Below are positions 1 to 8,984 of a stretch of 64,000 nucleotides of DNA, in pieces (within the stretch, counting starts at the first letter, position 1; each line of letters starts with the position of its first letter). The DNA comes from DAOUAT01 sp964551735 (GTDB lineage Bacteria; Chloroflexota; Anaerolineae; CG2-30-64-16), in the NCBI GenBank assembly GCA_964551735.1, contig CAZKEF010000022.1, positions 1 to 64,000 of the forward strand, written 5' to 3'. The position numbers and the translations under genes were made by a program. The notes under the pieces were generated by a model that was not told the origin of the DNA, searched no databases, and was given only the letters and a program-made list of their open reading frames with translations.

Positions 1-560
1 CCGGCAGCTTCGGCTACGACGATGACGGCGTCCCCGCGCAGAACAACCTGCTGATTGACAAAGGCCTGCTTGTCGGGGCCATCACCGGCCGCCAGATGGT
101 CGAGGAGGCCAATATCCGCGCAGGGAGGGAGATCTTCGCGGGGAGCAGCGGCGCCAATCGGGCCACCGCGTTCTATCGCGTCCCCATCGAGCGCATGACC
201 AACATCAACATTGACCCTGGCGACGACGGCACGCTGGATGACATCGTCGGGAACACCGAGCGGGGCGTTATCCTGGACGGCGACAAGAGCTGGTCCATTG
301 GCTCGAACCGAGAACAATTCCACTTTGCCACCGATATCGGCTGGCTCGTGGAGGATGGACGGATCACGAAGGTGGTAAAGAACGCCACCTACCAGGGAGA
401 GACCGTCAAGTTCTACAACTCGTTGTCAGCGGTGGGAGATGAATCCACCTGGCAAGTGTGTTACGTGGACAACTGCGGCAAGGGGCAGCCCAACCAGATC
501 ATGCAGTTGGGCCATGGTGTGCCGATCTGCCGGTTTGACAATGTGCGGATAGGAGAGTAG
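1..560 (+). CDS. tldD: TldD-family metalloprotease, C-terminal part
   Basis: The gene enters from the left edge in the frame of base 3; only about 185 C-terminal residues are present. TldD is the zinc-bearing subunit of the TldD/TldE cytoplasmic protease, which trims unfolded peptides such as modified microcin precursors and the CcdA antitoxin. The visible family signature is the stretch YDDDGVPAQ near the start, a conserved C-domain motif of TldD, followed by the beta-rich tail. The HExxxH metal motif would lie upstream of the window and cannot be checked. The stop is 2 bases before the tldE start, so the two are translationally linked, as usual for this pair. Confidence 0.9.
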   Translation, partial: GSFGYDDDGVPAQNNLLIDKGLLVGAITGRQMVEEANIRAGREIFAGSSGANRATAFYRVPIERMTNINIDPGDDGTLDDIVGNTERGVILDGDKSWSIGSNREQFHFATDIGWLVEDGRITKVVKNATYQGETVKFYNSLSAVGDESTWQVCYVDNCGKGQPNQIMQLGHGVPICRFDNVRIGE

Positions 561-562
561 CT

Positions 563-1948
563 GTGAAAGATCGAATCTTGCAGACCCTGCATGCTCTGCG
601 CGATTATGCGCGGGCCAAAGGTGTAGAAGCCACATTCCGCTATCACGAAGAAGACAGCTATCTGATGCGCTTTGCCAACTCGGCCATCTCCTTGAACACC
701 AACGAACATCTGATCCGTCTGCGGATCACGGTATACCGGGGCCGGCAGCGTGCCAGTTACGACCTGATCACCGGGCTGGGGAAGCTGGCGGAGATGCAGC
801 AGGGGGTGGACATCGCCGCGGAGATGGCGATGCATGCCCAGCCCTTGAGCTATCAGCCCACCGTGCCGGCCTACACGGAGTCCTTCAGCGACGAAAGCGG
901 CTACGATCCTGAGTTGGCAATGCTCAGCAACGAGGCGCGGCTGGCCTACTTCAACGAGGCCGCGGCCGGGCTAGAGACGGACGAGACCTGTCTCTCCGGC
1001 ATCTTCTCCTGCGGCGCGAACACCCTCGCCCAGATCAGCACCCGCTCGGAACACGCACAGTATTTCAAGACCTCTGACGCGCAGATCAATATGGTCCTGT
1101 CTCACACCGCGCTCAAGTGGGAGGTGCGGGCCAATCAATCCGCGCACCATACAGCCAGCCTGAACCCGGCCGCGCTGCGCAACGAATTGACGTTCCTGCT
1201 GGAACGCTACCAGCAAGATGCGCCGCAGCAGCTTCCGCTCGCCGCGTACGACATCGTCTTCGGTTCGGCGGCCATCGGCGGGCTGCTGGATGTGATGGAC
1301 TACATCGGCTACCGGGGCGGCATGATGAAGCGCGGGTACTCCTTCATCAAGGAGGAACAAGTCGGCCAGCGTATTTTTTCGCCCCGCTTCACGCTGACCG
1401 ACGATCCTACACGGTCGGAGACGTTCCCGGTCCAGCGCGACCTGATGGGCATGATCCGCCGGCCGTTCCCCATCGTTGCCGCGGGGGTGTTCGTAAGCTT
1501 CACATGGGAACAGGACGAGGCTGACGAGTTCGGCGCGCACCCCACCGGACACACGACGCCTCACGACAGCATCGTGATGCAGAGTGGCGATATGCCCGTG
1601 AGCGGCTTGCAGGAGCTGGTGGCGCAGCCGCGCGCGAACGATATCCTCTACATCCCTGCGCTGCACTACATGAATGTTGTGAACCCCTCCGCGGGCCTGA
1701 TCACCGCCAGCTCACGCTTCGGCGCGCTGCTGCTCAAGCGGGATGGGTCCGTGGTCGTGCCCTACAATGTGCGCCTCACGCAGAGCCTGCTCGACATCTT
1801 CGGCGATCGGCTGGCGTGGCTGTCACAGGCCCAGGTTGTCGTGAACACATCCCGCAGCTATGGGGCGCGTAACCCCACGGCGATCATCGTGCCCGCGCTA
1901 TTGCGGGTGGATGGGTTGAAGATTTCGCACTCGAATTCATCTTACTGA
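563..1948 (+). CDS. tldE: TldE/PmbA-family protease subunit
   Basis: A 461-residue protein with a GTG start (MKDRILQTLHALRDYARAKG), two bases after the tldD stop. Its length and the Ile/Val-rich N-terminal half with an RLRITVYRGRQ strand fit the TldE/PmbA subunit, which lacks the zinc motif and forms the heterodimer with TldD. No HExxxH is seen in the translation, as expected for TldE. It acts in the cytosol on small unfolded peptides. No peptide-modification gene lies within view, so the substrate is unknown; a housekeeping role is most likely. The assignment rests on the tldD partner and general TldE-like features, not on an alignment. Confidence 0.82.
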   Translation: MKDRILQTLHALRDYARAKGVEATFRYHEEDSYLMRFANSAISLNTNEHLIRLRITVYRGRQRASYDLITGLGKLAEMQQGVDIAAEMAMHAQPLSYQPTVPAYTESFSDESGYDPELAMLSNEARLAYFNEAAAGLETDETCLSGIFSCGANTLAQISTRSEHAQYFKTSDAQINMVLSHTALKWEVRANQSAHHTASLNPAALRNELTFLLERYQQDAPQQLPLAAYDIVFGSAAIGGLLDVMDYIGYRGGMMKRGYSFIKEEQVGQRIFSPRFTLTDDPTRSETFPVQRDLMGMIRRPFPIVAAGVFVSFTWEQDEADEFGAHPTGHTTPHDSIVMQSGDMPVSGLQELVAQPRANDILYIPALHYMNVVNPSAGLITASSRFGALLLKRDGSVVVPYNVRLTQSLLDIFGDRLAWLSQAQVVVNTSRSYGARNPTAIIVPALLRVDGLKISHSNSSY

Positions 1949-2043
1949 ACGTTTGAGGTTGGCCGGCGTTTGCATGCGCAAGCACCGGCAGAGCACTTCG
2001 GCTTCTTTGTAAAGATTCTTGGCGTCGTAGCTCAGGTCACCGC

Positions 2044-3058
2044 TCACGCTGTTGTCTTCAGAACCCGCAGCGCGCGCAGCGTCACCCACGGGTTGGGCTG
2101 CTTCTTCGGCCCGAAATCAACCCACGTCTTGCCGGTGTAGTCGTATTCCAGCGGCCAGCGGCCCCCGGCGTCCTGCTTCTCGCGGATCAGGTCGAGCGCG
2201 TGCGCCAGGCGGGGATCGCGACCGTAGCCGAGGCTAACCAACGCCGCGACGTTCTGTAGCAGGTCGGTGACGTAGAAGACGGGAAAGCTGAACTTCCACC
2301 AGTTGCCGCTCGGTTTCTCGGCCCAGCCGTTGGGATACTCAGCCAGCGCGGGATCCGTGTCCAGGAAGAAGGCGATACCATGCTCGATGGCGCGCTGCAT
2401 GGCTGGCGTGCGTTGCGCGGTGGGCCAGCGGCCCAGCGCATGCATCACCTTGACCCCCCCCCCAGGCGCATGGCAGCTTGTTGTTTGACCCGCACGCAAA
2501 GGTCGGCCCGCACTTGCCGGCGTAGTAGCGCACGGGCGCGTCGCGTTCTCCCATCGGCGCGATCCCCTCGCCGGTGACGCTGCGCGCCAGCCAGTCGAAC
2601 GCCTTTGCCAGCCGCGGGTCGGTGCAGCCCAGCTCCAGCAGCGACCAACTCAGGTTGCCCTGCATACAGTCGGCCGTGCCTGAGGGGGCACCGGACGCCG
2701 TGAACTGCCCGCCCGGCGCCAGTGCATGATCCAGTATGTTGGTGCAGGCGATGGCGATGCGCGGGTCCTCTGCGATGGATGCGCCCAGTTGGGCCAGCGA
2801 GACGACCGACCAGTGGGTCGAGCGGTACTTGGGCAGATAGCCGGGACCGGGCTCAACCCAAAAGCCGGCCGGGTTCATATGATGGAGGATGGCGGCGATG
2901 GGACCGCTGCGATGCGCCTCGCGGCGGGCAGCCAGAAGCTGCGGATCGTCCGGCGCGAGATCGCACAGGTCGCGCAGCGCCAGGTAACGTACCCCTGGCC
3001 CGTTCCCATCCAGCAGCCAGGGCAGGGGATCGCCTCGGAGTTGGTCTTGCCAAGACAT
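2044..3058 (-). pseudogene. Terpene-cyclase/prenyltransferase-like alpha/alpha-barrel protein, frameshifted at a G run
   Basis: Two overlapping reading frames join into one protein of about 337 residues. The first (start MSWQDQLRGDPLPWLLDG at 3058, preceded by AAAGGAAC) runs to residue 200 or so, ending in PCAWG. The second begins VKVMHALGRW and ends at 2044. The frame changes at a run of ten G on the minus strand (2454-2463); nine G would give CAWGGVKVMHALGRW in one frame. Repeated short helical units containing GGRW, CMQGNLSW and KFSFPVFYVTDLL resemble squalene-hopene-cyclase/prenyltransferase barrel proteins of unknown function in Chloroflexota. Either a homopolymer sequencing error or a real, possibly slippage-prone, frameshift. 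Convergent with tldE. No cyclase DxDD motif was seen, so enzymatic cyclisation is not claimed. Confidence 0.72.
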
Positions 3059-3082
3059 AGGGTTGTTCCTTTGAATATGCAC

Positions 3083-3117
3083 GGTGTGATCGCGGCGATC
3101 AGCGCCGCGATCACACC
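3083..3117. terminator. 15-bp perfect inverted repeat downstream of the 1858-residue protein gene
   Basis: GGTGTGATCGCGGCG (3083-3097) pairs perfectly with 3103-3117 around a 5-base loop. It lies 50 bases after the stop of the large minus-strand gene and just before the next minus-strand start. There is no T run on either side, so it may be a Rho-independent terminator of weak type, an mRNA 3' end stabiliser, or an operator for the gene starting at 3058. Confidence 0.6.
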
Positions 3118-3167
3118 TCAGAGTCAGATCTCCTCGCCGAGCGGCCGCGCCTTGCGTTAAGGCTTAA

Positions 3168-6100
3168 TCAGCGCCACGTGCCGTCACTCAACGCATCCAC
3201 GCTGCCGAACCAGCCGGAAGCTCCCAGGCTGGCCTGGCCGTTGCAGCTATCGGTTTCGCTGCGCGCGATGACCAGCCCCCGTTGGAATTCTTGGATCACG
3301 GCGCACATGCCGCTCTCTTCCCAACGTGCCCAGCCCAGGTTCTTGAATACTGCCTCCTCCGTCTCCCACACAAAGCCGAACCCGCGCACCGGCGCTTGCA
3401 GGCCGTTCGGCGGCTGGCCGCGACCGGTCAGCCGCACGCCCTCGGCCCACAAGTCCGGCCAGCGCTCCCAGCGATCGCCGTCGGGGAAGGTGTAGATCAA
3501 CTGGAGGTCCTGCCGCCACAGCATCAGCCCGCGCTCGAACGCCTGCACCGCGGCCCAGGTCAGTTGCGCCGGCGCGATAGGACACCCCAGCGCGTTACGA
3601 TCCCACTGCGGCGCGATCCGGGCAGCCACCGCGATGCGGCAGGCCTGCATCGTAGGCGTCGCCGCCGGTTGACCAGGGGGCGCCACGGCCGAGGTCGCCG
3701 CCTCCTGGGATTGGGCTGCCACGTTGTCGAACAAGACCTTGTAGCCCGCTTCGCCCAACTCCTGAAAGCCGTAGAGGAACAGGGCCGCGCTGCCCGCTTT
3801 CCCCGGCGGGTCGAGCGGCCAGTCCCCCGCGGTTTTGCCGCCGATCGCCAGCGTCAGCCGGTCGTCATAGCAGCCGACGCGGAGATGGTTGATGGCGTTG
3901 GCCGCGGGCGCCAGGCTGTCCACGCGCTCGGCTGCCACTCCACCGGGCGTGCCGGTGAGATACTGAAACCGATTCCCCTGAAGTCGTGCAGCGGACATGC
4001 TGCTGGTTTCCGGGTCTACCGCGACGAAATCGAAGTTCTGGGGGTCCGCGTAGTGGCAGATCACCCCATACATGCCGCCGGTGAACCCGGGTGCGACGGC
4101 GGCGTCGAATTCGATCACCTCGTGGGGGAAGTCCCCGGGGATCCGGCTGAGCACCCAGAAGTTGGGCTGTTTGACCAGCATGGCGTAGGCGGCGTCCTCG
4201 TAGCCGGTGCGCGCCGAATCAGCTTCGCGCACCGACCAGCCCAGGGCCGCGGACGAGAAGTCGTCGAACAGCGCATTGGCTTCCAGGCGTTGTGCGTCCG
4301 TCAACGCCGGGGCGGCCGTTGGGGGTGCGGGGGTGGCAGCGCGCTCTGTGCTGGCGCCGACCGGCGCGCCGCACCCGTCCGGCTCCCAGACCGGCAGATC
4401 GCGCACCACGGGGCCTTCGGCCACGTAGGCGAGGGTGAAGGTTGCGCTGGCCGCGGCGGATCTCGCCCCGCCGGGCGCAGTGCTAAGTTCGGCCCGGATG
4501 AACACCGGCCAGGAGTAGTCGTCCTGTTGCGGTTTGAAGCTCTGCCACTGGCAGTCGCTCCAGTAACTCGCGGTCACATGCCCATCGACGCGCGTCAGGC
4601 GCAGGTAGCTGGGGCGCTCATCTTCGGTCGGCGATTCGTGCCACCGATACCAGCCGCCGTTGATCTCCATGTCGGTGACATAGGTCAGGCGCACGGCATC
4701 CTGCTGCACCTGTTCCTTGAATGCGACATAGACGATGTCGTCCCCGTCGTCTGTGGCGGCGGACAGCCCAAAGGCGCGGGTTTCTCCCTCCCGGCGTTCC
4801 CACTCGTCCGGCTCGACCTGGAGCACCACGTCGAAATCCCCGGCCAGCCGGCGCTCCCACTGGGCCTTGGCCAGCTGCTCGACCGGTGGGCCCTCAGTGT
4901 CTGTGGTCGGCGCCTCGTCCGCCACTGTTAGGGTCAGCGACGTAGCATCGGTGATGGTTACCGCGGCGTCGCCCCGGCCGTCCACTGCCATCCAACCGTC
5001 GGCGCGCATAGCGTTCAGCGGGCCGTTGACCAGCGTGACGTTGCTCAGGGTCGAGACGGCCGGCGCGGCCTGGCCATCGTTGGCCATGCGCTTGAACACC
5101 CAGCCGGCCCACAGCGTCTCCGGCGCGGCGATCTCAGCGACGCCGGTCAGCACCCAGGCTGCGCCGTCGGTGCTGCGATACGTGCGCCAGACGTCGCCCC
5201 GCCGAGTCAGGCGCAGCCACACGGGCCCCTGCGGCGCGTCAGGGAGGTCGGCCTCTTTGGTTTCCAGTGCCACCAGCGCGTCGCGGCCGGCCCAGGCGCG
5301 CCAGCCGCCGCCCATGATGCGGAGGTGCAGGCCGGGATTGTCCCAGTTGACCTGCCCCGCCAGCGCTCCCAGCGCAGCGCCCGATGCGTAAAACACAAAC
5401 TCCGTCAGGGCGAAGTTCTTTCCCTCCGACGCCAACCGAACCTGACCCTGGAAGTCGAAGTCGCCGGTGATCTTGCGCACCAGCACGGGCGCCGTCGCCA
5501 CGTAGTTCCACAGATCGTTGTTGTGCGGCACAGACACCTGGATCGTCCCGGGCCGGGGCGATGTCCAGCTTGCGTCCCCGTCCGGGTCGGACCAGGCCCA
5601 GCCCTCGGGCAGCCCGTCCTGGCTGAAGTCCGCCGCCCACTCACCGTAGTTCGCTGGGGTCGTGTCGTCCAGCGGCAGGTCGGCGTAGGGGACATCTTGC
5701 GAGATAGCCGCGGTGTTTGCCGGTACGTCTTCGACGGTGTCGCCCGGCCAGGTCACCATTTTGCCTTCAGGCACCGTGATCGTGCGCCCTGTCGTGTTGC
5801 GCACCACCGCCGCGCCCTGAAACACGATGACCTGGCCGCCCTCCGGCGTCACCTCCACCTGGATATCGGTGCCCTGGGGCGTCACGGTGCGGCCGCCCGC
5901 TTCCACCGGCATGGGCTGGCCGCCGGGCAGCGTATGCAGCCGCATACCCCCCTGCTCCAGCTTCAGCACCGGATCGCTGCTGCAGGCGGCCGCGCCCGTC
6001 TTGGCGGAGGGTGTGGTCCGATCGGTGTACGCGACCGCGCTTCGGTTGCGGATCGCCACACTGACGAACCCCGGCACGATCAATTGCGCCGTGCCGTTGT

Positions 6101-8744
6101 CACCGGTCACGACGCGATCCCCGCTCGCGAGGACGCCGCCGGGCTTGGCCGGCGCGCTGGCGTATACCTCCACCAGCGCAGCCTGGCCGCTGACCGAGCC
6201 GGCGAAGCAGCCGCCCGTGAGCGGGCCCGACCCACCCGGCGCCCCCAGGCTGAGGGTCAGCCGGCCTGGCCCCGGCGCATCGGCCTCGACGGCCGCGCGC
6301 GTGGCGAGCGGATGATCGCCGCAGGACAGCCCGGCATTCGCGATGCGCTGCGGCGGCCCATAAACGCCGCCGACCATCGGCTCGTAGTCCAGGTTGACCG
6401 ATCCGCCCGAGTTCCAGAGGCTCCACTGGCACGGCACGCCGCTGCCGGTGACCGTGACAGAGATGCGGCCGCCCGCGCTGATCTCGGCCGAGACGGGCGC
6501 AGGGGCCGGATCGCAGGCCCGGTCGATATACTCCTGGAAGCTGCCCGATAGGCTGAGCAGTGTGCCGGTCTGCTGGGTCGGTTTGGCCGGCTCGATGCGC
6601 GTGTCCCGCGCGTTTTTGATAACTGGCCGTGCGTTGCACTGCCGCGCCTGGCCCACCGGTGGATAGTGCTTCTTGAAGGTCTGGTAGAGGTCGCTGAGAT
6701 ACTTCTCGTACGATTCGGGCGTGCCGGCACGGTGGTACAGATGCCACAGCGCGCCCAGGATGTTGGCCTCGGTAGCCGGGACGCCGTCGCGCTCCAACTG
6801 GGCTTTGATCCGCTCGTAGGCCTCCAGCAGCGCGGCCAGCGCCTGCGCATCCTCCGGGCTCAGCTTGGCGATGTCGTTCGTCGAGACGAGTTCGATGTCG
6901 GATTTGTCAAGCCACGACAGCAGCCCGCGCATGCGGGCCACCGTCTCCCCCGCGGCCTTCTCTGCTTGCATGCGCCGGGCAAAGTAGTCGCCGAGTTGCT
7001 TGCGGATCTCGGCTTCGCTGATGTTGGGGTTTGCCATCTTCAGGTCAATGGCGAGCTGGCGCAGCCCGCCCGCGTAGTAGGGCACCACGCCCTGGATGTC
7101 CAGCAGGAAGCCGAGGTTTGGCTCTTTGAGATACCGTTGGTAGAGCGCCTCCAGCACGGCATTCTTGTAGGCAGCCGCGCCGAGCTGCACCGCGCCGGCG
7201 GTGAGCTGGCCCACCACCTCGACGATCGCGAGGATCGGTACACCTGCCTGGGCTGCTTCGATAACGGCGCGGGCCATGGCGCTGTAAACTCCGATATCCG
7301 TGCCGTGCTTGCTTCCCTGCCGGTAGGCCTCGTAGATGGCATAACCGGAGAAGGCGTAGCCGGTGTAGCGCAGCGCCTTACCCATGAACGACTCGGCCAC
7401 ATCGTCGGCGCCATGCAGGACGGCCCGCTCCGCGTCGGTCAGTTGGTCGTAGGCCTTGCCGAAGGAGCGCCGGGCCGCGTCGTCGAAAGAGGTCAGGCCC
7501 GCCAGCGCTCGCCGTTGGAAGACATCCGCCAGCTTGACGATCTCGTCGGACTTGGCGCGGCCAAACCGCTCGGCCAACGCTTCCACCGCGGCGATCCGTT
7601 GGCTGCGGGGCAGGTTGGCCATCGATGCAGCCAACTCGTTCTCCAGTTGGAGCGTGAGGCGGCTGTTAGCCAACGATTTGGTCATGGCCTCCAGGTGGCT
7701 GGCGACGACCGCGCGCGCCATAGATTCGTTGAGGTCGTTCATAGAGCGCAGATACGCCGCCAACGCCTTTTGCGGGTCGCTCTGCCCGGTTGCCTGGATC
7801 ATCACGCCGATGGCGGCATCCGTCTTGCCGTTGCGCAACAGCTCGGTGGCGCGCAGCAGCGCCTGGTCCGCTTCCGAAAGGGAGCCGCCGGCCAGCCGAT
7901 AGGCGTTGACGTTGCGAAGGTCGTATTTGGCCTGCTTCAGCGCCAGTTGCCGCGAGTCCAGTCCCGCGTCAGCCAGTTGGCTGCGAAAGCGGGTGTTGTC
8001 GCTGAACCAGCCCAGGGCGTCCGCTTTGGTGAGGGGGGGCGGTGGCGTTTTGACCGCGGCCTCGTACCAGACCTCGCGCATCTTGCCGGAGGTCGAGTCG
8101 AAGGCCCACAGATTCGGCTTGCTCAGCGCTTCTTCGGTGGCCAGCCACTTGTTGCCGCCCGCGGTGTTGTATTTTTCAACGTTGGAGGCGGCTGACACGC
8201 GGCCCGGCCAAGCGGAAGGGTCGGTAGGGTCGAGCACGTTCACATCCAGCGCGGCCGGTTTGATGTTGAACATGTCGTTGAAGGTGCGGTTGAAGTCATC
8301 TACGGCCTGGGAGGCCGTCCTGCCGCGCGGGATGAAGTCCTTGTCACTCTTGCCCGGCAGATAGGCCGGGTTGTTCCAGCGGTCGCCGAGGGTCCCGACC
8401 GGCACGACGTGTTCCAGCCCGCTGCCGTGCTTGATGAAGACCTTGCGCCAGGTCTCCTGGGTCATCTGCACCAACTGCTCATCCAAGGCGCGCGCGACCG
8501 CCTTGTCCACTTTGCCGGTCGCGACCAGGTTCTTGTAGTCCTTGTAGTGGGTCAGCACATCCAGCGCGGCCTTGCGTTGCTGCGCGCCGCTGCCCTTGAG
8601 CGACGCCTCGAACGCTTTCAAGGCGGCCGTGGGGGAGCTGTCCGTGACGGGCGCCGCCTGGGCCGGCAGCATGGCGGTGGCGAACAACGTGACGATAAGG
8701 AGTAACAGCAGCTTTCGGCTGATGGGGGCAGTGCGAGTGGTCAT
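3168..8744 (-). CDS. Giant secreted protein with FecR-like and three beta-sandwich domains
   Basis: 1858 residues; start chosen at 8744 because of CAGGAGGATGCC just upstream. Residues 1-31 are a signal peptide (RKLLLLLIVTLFATAML, then AQA). Residues about 100-700 are alpha-helical, with hydrophobic helices near 460-540 and no family I recognise. About 860-1000 resembles a FecR-type domain: two strands with GDRVVTGDNGTAQL and GGQVIVFQGAAVV, ending in an MVTWPG-like strand. Three concanavalin/DUF1349- or DUF1080-like sandwiches follow at about 1035-1240, 1270-1450 and 1490-1680, then a C-terminal repeat-like module with FERGLMLWR and FQRGLVIAR (1711-1858). It is probably exported to the cell surface and binds carbohydrate or other ligands, but no catalytic residues can be named. 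Single-gene transcript by context, ending at the hairpin at 3083-3117. Confidence 0.8.
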   Translation of the reverse strand: MTTRTAPISRKLLLLLIVTLFATAMLPAQAAPVTDSSPTAALKAFEASLKGSGAQQRKAALDVLTHYKDYKNLVATGKVDKAVARALDEQLVQMTQETWRKVFIKHGSGLEHVVPVGTLGDRWNNPAYLPGKSDKDFIPRGRTASQAVDDFNRTFNDMFNIKPAALDVNVLDPTDPSAWPGRVSAASNVEKYNTAGGNKWLATEEALSKPNLWAFDSTSGKMREVWYEAAVKTPPPPLTKADALGWFSDNTRFRSQLADAGLDSRQLALKQAKYDLRNVNAYRLAGGSLSEADQALLRATELLRNGKTDAAIGVMIQATGQSDPQKALAAYLRSMNDLNESMARAVVASHLEAMTKSLANSRLTLQLENELAASMANLPRSQRIAAVEALAERFGRAKSDEIVKLADVFQRRALAGLTSFDDAARRSFGKAYDQLTDAERAVLHGADDVAESFMGKALRYTGYAFSGYAIYEAYRQGSKHGTDIGVYSAMARAVIEAAQAGVPILAIVEVVGQLTAGAVQLGAAAYKNAVLEALYQRYLKEPNLGFLLDIQGVVPYYAGGLRQLAIDLKMANPNISEAEIRKQLGDYFARRMQAEKAAGETVARMRGLLSWLDKSDIELVSTNDIAKLSPEDAQALAALLEAYERIKAQLERDGVPATEANILGALWHLYHRAGTPESYEKYLSDLYQTFKKHYPPVGQARQCNARPVIKNARDTRIEPAKPTQQTGTLLSLSGSFQEYIDRACDPAPAPVSAEISAGGRISVTVTGSGVPCQWSLWNSGGSVNLDYEPMVGGVYGPPQRIANAGLSCGDHPLATRAAVEADAPGPGRLTLSLGAPGGSGPLTGGCFAGSVSGQAALVEVYASAPAKPGGVLASGDRVVTGDNGTAQLIVPGFVSVAIRNRSAVAYTDRTTPSAKTGAAACSSDPVLKLEQGGMRLHTLPGGQPMPVEAGGRTVTPQGTDIQVEVTPEGGQVIVFQGAAVVRNTTGRTITVPEGKMVTWPGDTVEDVPANTAAISQDVPYADLPLDDTTPANYGEWAADFSQDGLPEGWAWSDPDGDASWTSPRPGTIQVSVPHNNDLWNYVATAPVLVRKITGDFDFQGQVRLASEGKNFALTEFVFYASGAALGALAGQVNWDNPGLHLRIMGGGWRAWAGRDALVALETKEADLPDAPQGPVWLRLTRRGDVWRTYRSTDGAAWVLTGVAEIAAPETLWAGWVFKRMANDGQAAPAVSTLSNVTLVNGPLNAMRADGWMAVDGRGDAAVTITDATSLTLTVADEAPTTDTEGPPVEQLAKAQWERRLAGDFDVVLQVEPDEWERREGETRAFGLSAATDDGDDIVYVAFKEQVQQDAVRLTYVTDMEINGGWYRWHESPTEDERPSYLRLTRVDGHVTASYWSDCQWQSFKPQQDDYSWPVFIRAELSTAPGGARSAAASATFTLAYVAEGPVVRDLPVWEPDGCGAPVGASTERAATPAPPTAAPALTDAQRLEANALFDDFSSAALGWSVREADSARTGYEDAAYAMLVKQPNFWVLSRIPGDFPHEVIEFDAAVAPGFTGGMYGVICHYADPQNFDFVAVDPETSSMSAARLQGNRFQYLTGTPGGVAAERVDSLAPAANAINHLRVGCYDDRLTLAIGGKTAGDWPLDPPGKAGSAALFLYGFQELGEAGYKVLFDNVAAQSQEAATSAVAPPGQPAATPTMQACRIAVAARIAPQWDRNALGCPIAPAQLTWAAVQAFERGLMLWRQDLQLIYTFPDGDRWERWPDLWAEGVRLTGRGQPPNGLQAPVRGFGFVWETEEAVFKNLGWARWEESGMCAVIQEFQRGLVIARSETDSCNGQASLGASGWFGSVDALSDGTWR

Positions 8745-8984
8745 GGCATCCTCCTGATAAGGCGGACAGGTGGCTCAACGGCTGAATTCTACCAGGAAGA
8801 TCATGATTGATCCAATCGCCGCCAGCCCCGCGGGCAGAGGTGGCCTGGCTGAGCTTCCATACACCGGCGTGGATGCGCTGGGTTCCGTATCGTTCCGACG
8901 GGCGCAACGTCTTCATAAGTGCAACAACATCAGTCTGTGTCACAATGACATTCTCCAGGCCAGTGGCGCGAAGGAGAGGGTGCG
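8745..8984. other. Divergent intergenic region
   Basis: 240 bases between two genes for exported proteins transcribed in opposite directions. It must hold both promoters. A weak minus-strand -10 (TAGAAT, complement of 8785-8790) can be picked, but no convincing -35 box or operator palindrome was seen. Confidence 0.4.

Noticed and set aside
3282..8195. Long plus-strand open frames (such as 3282-4931 and 6666-8195) opposite the 1858-residue gene
   Set aside because: They arise from high third-position G+C on the minus gene; their translations are Arg/Gly/His-rich with no domain, start site or ribosome site.
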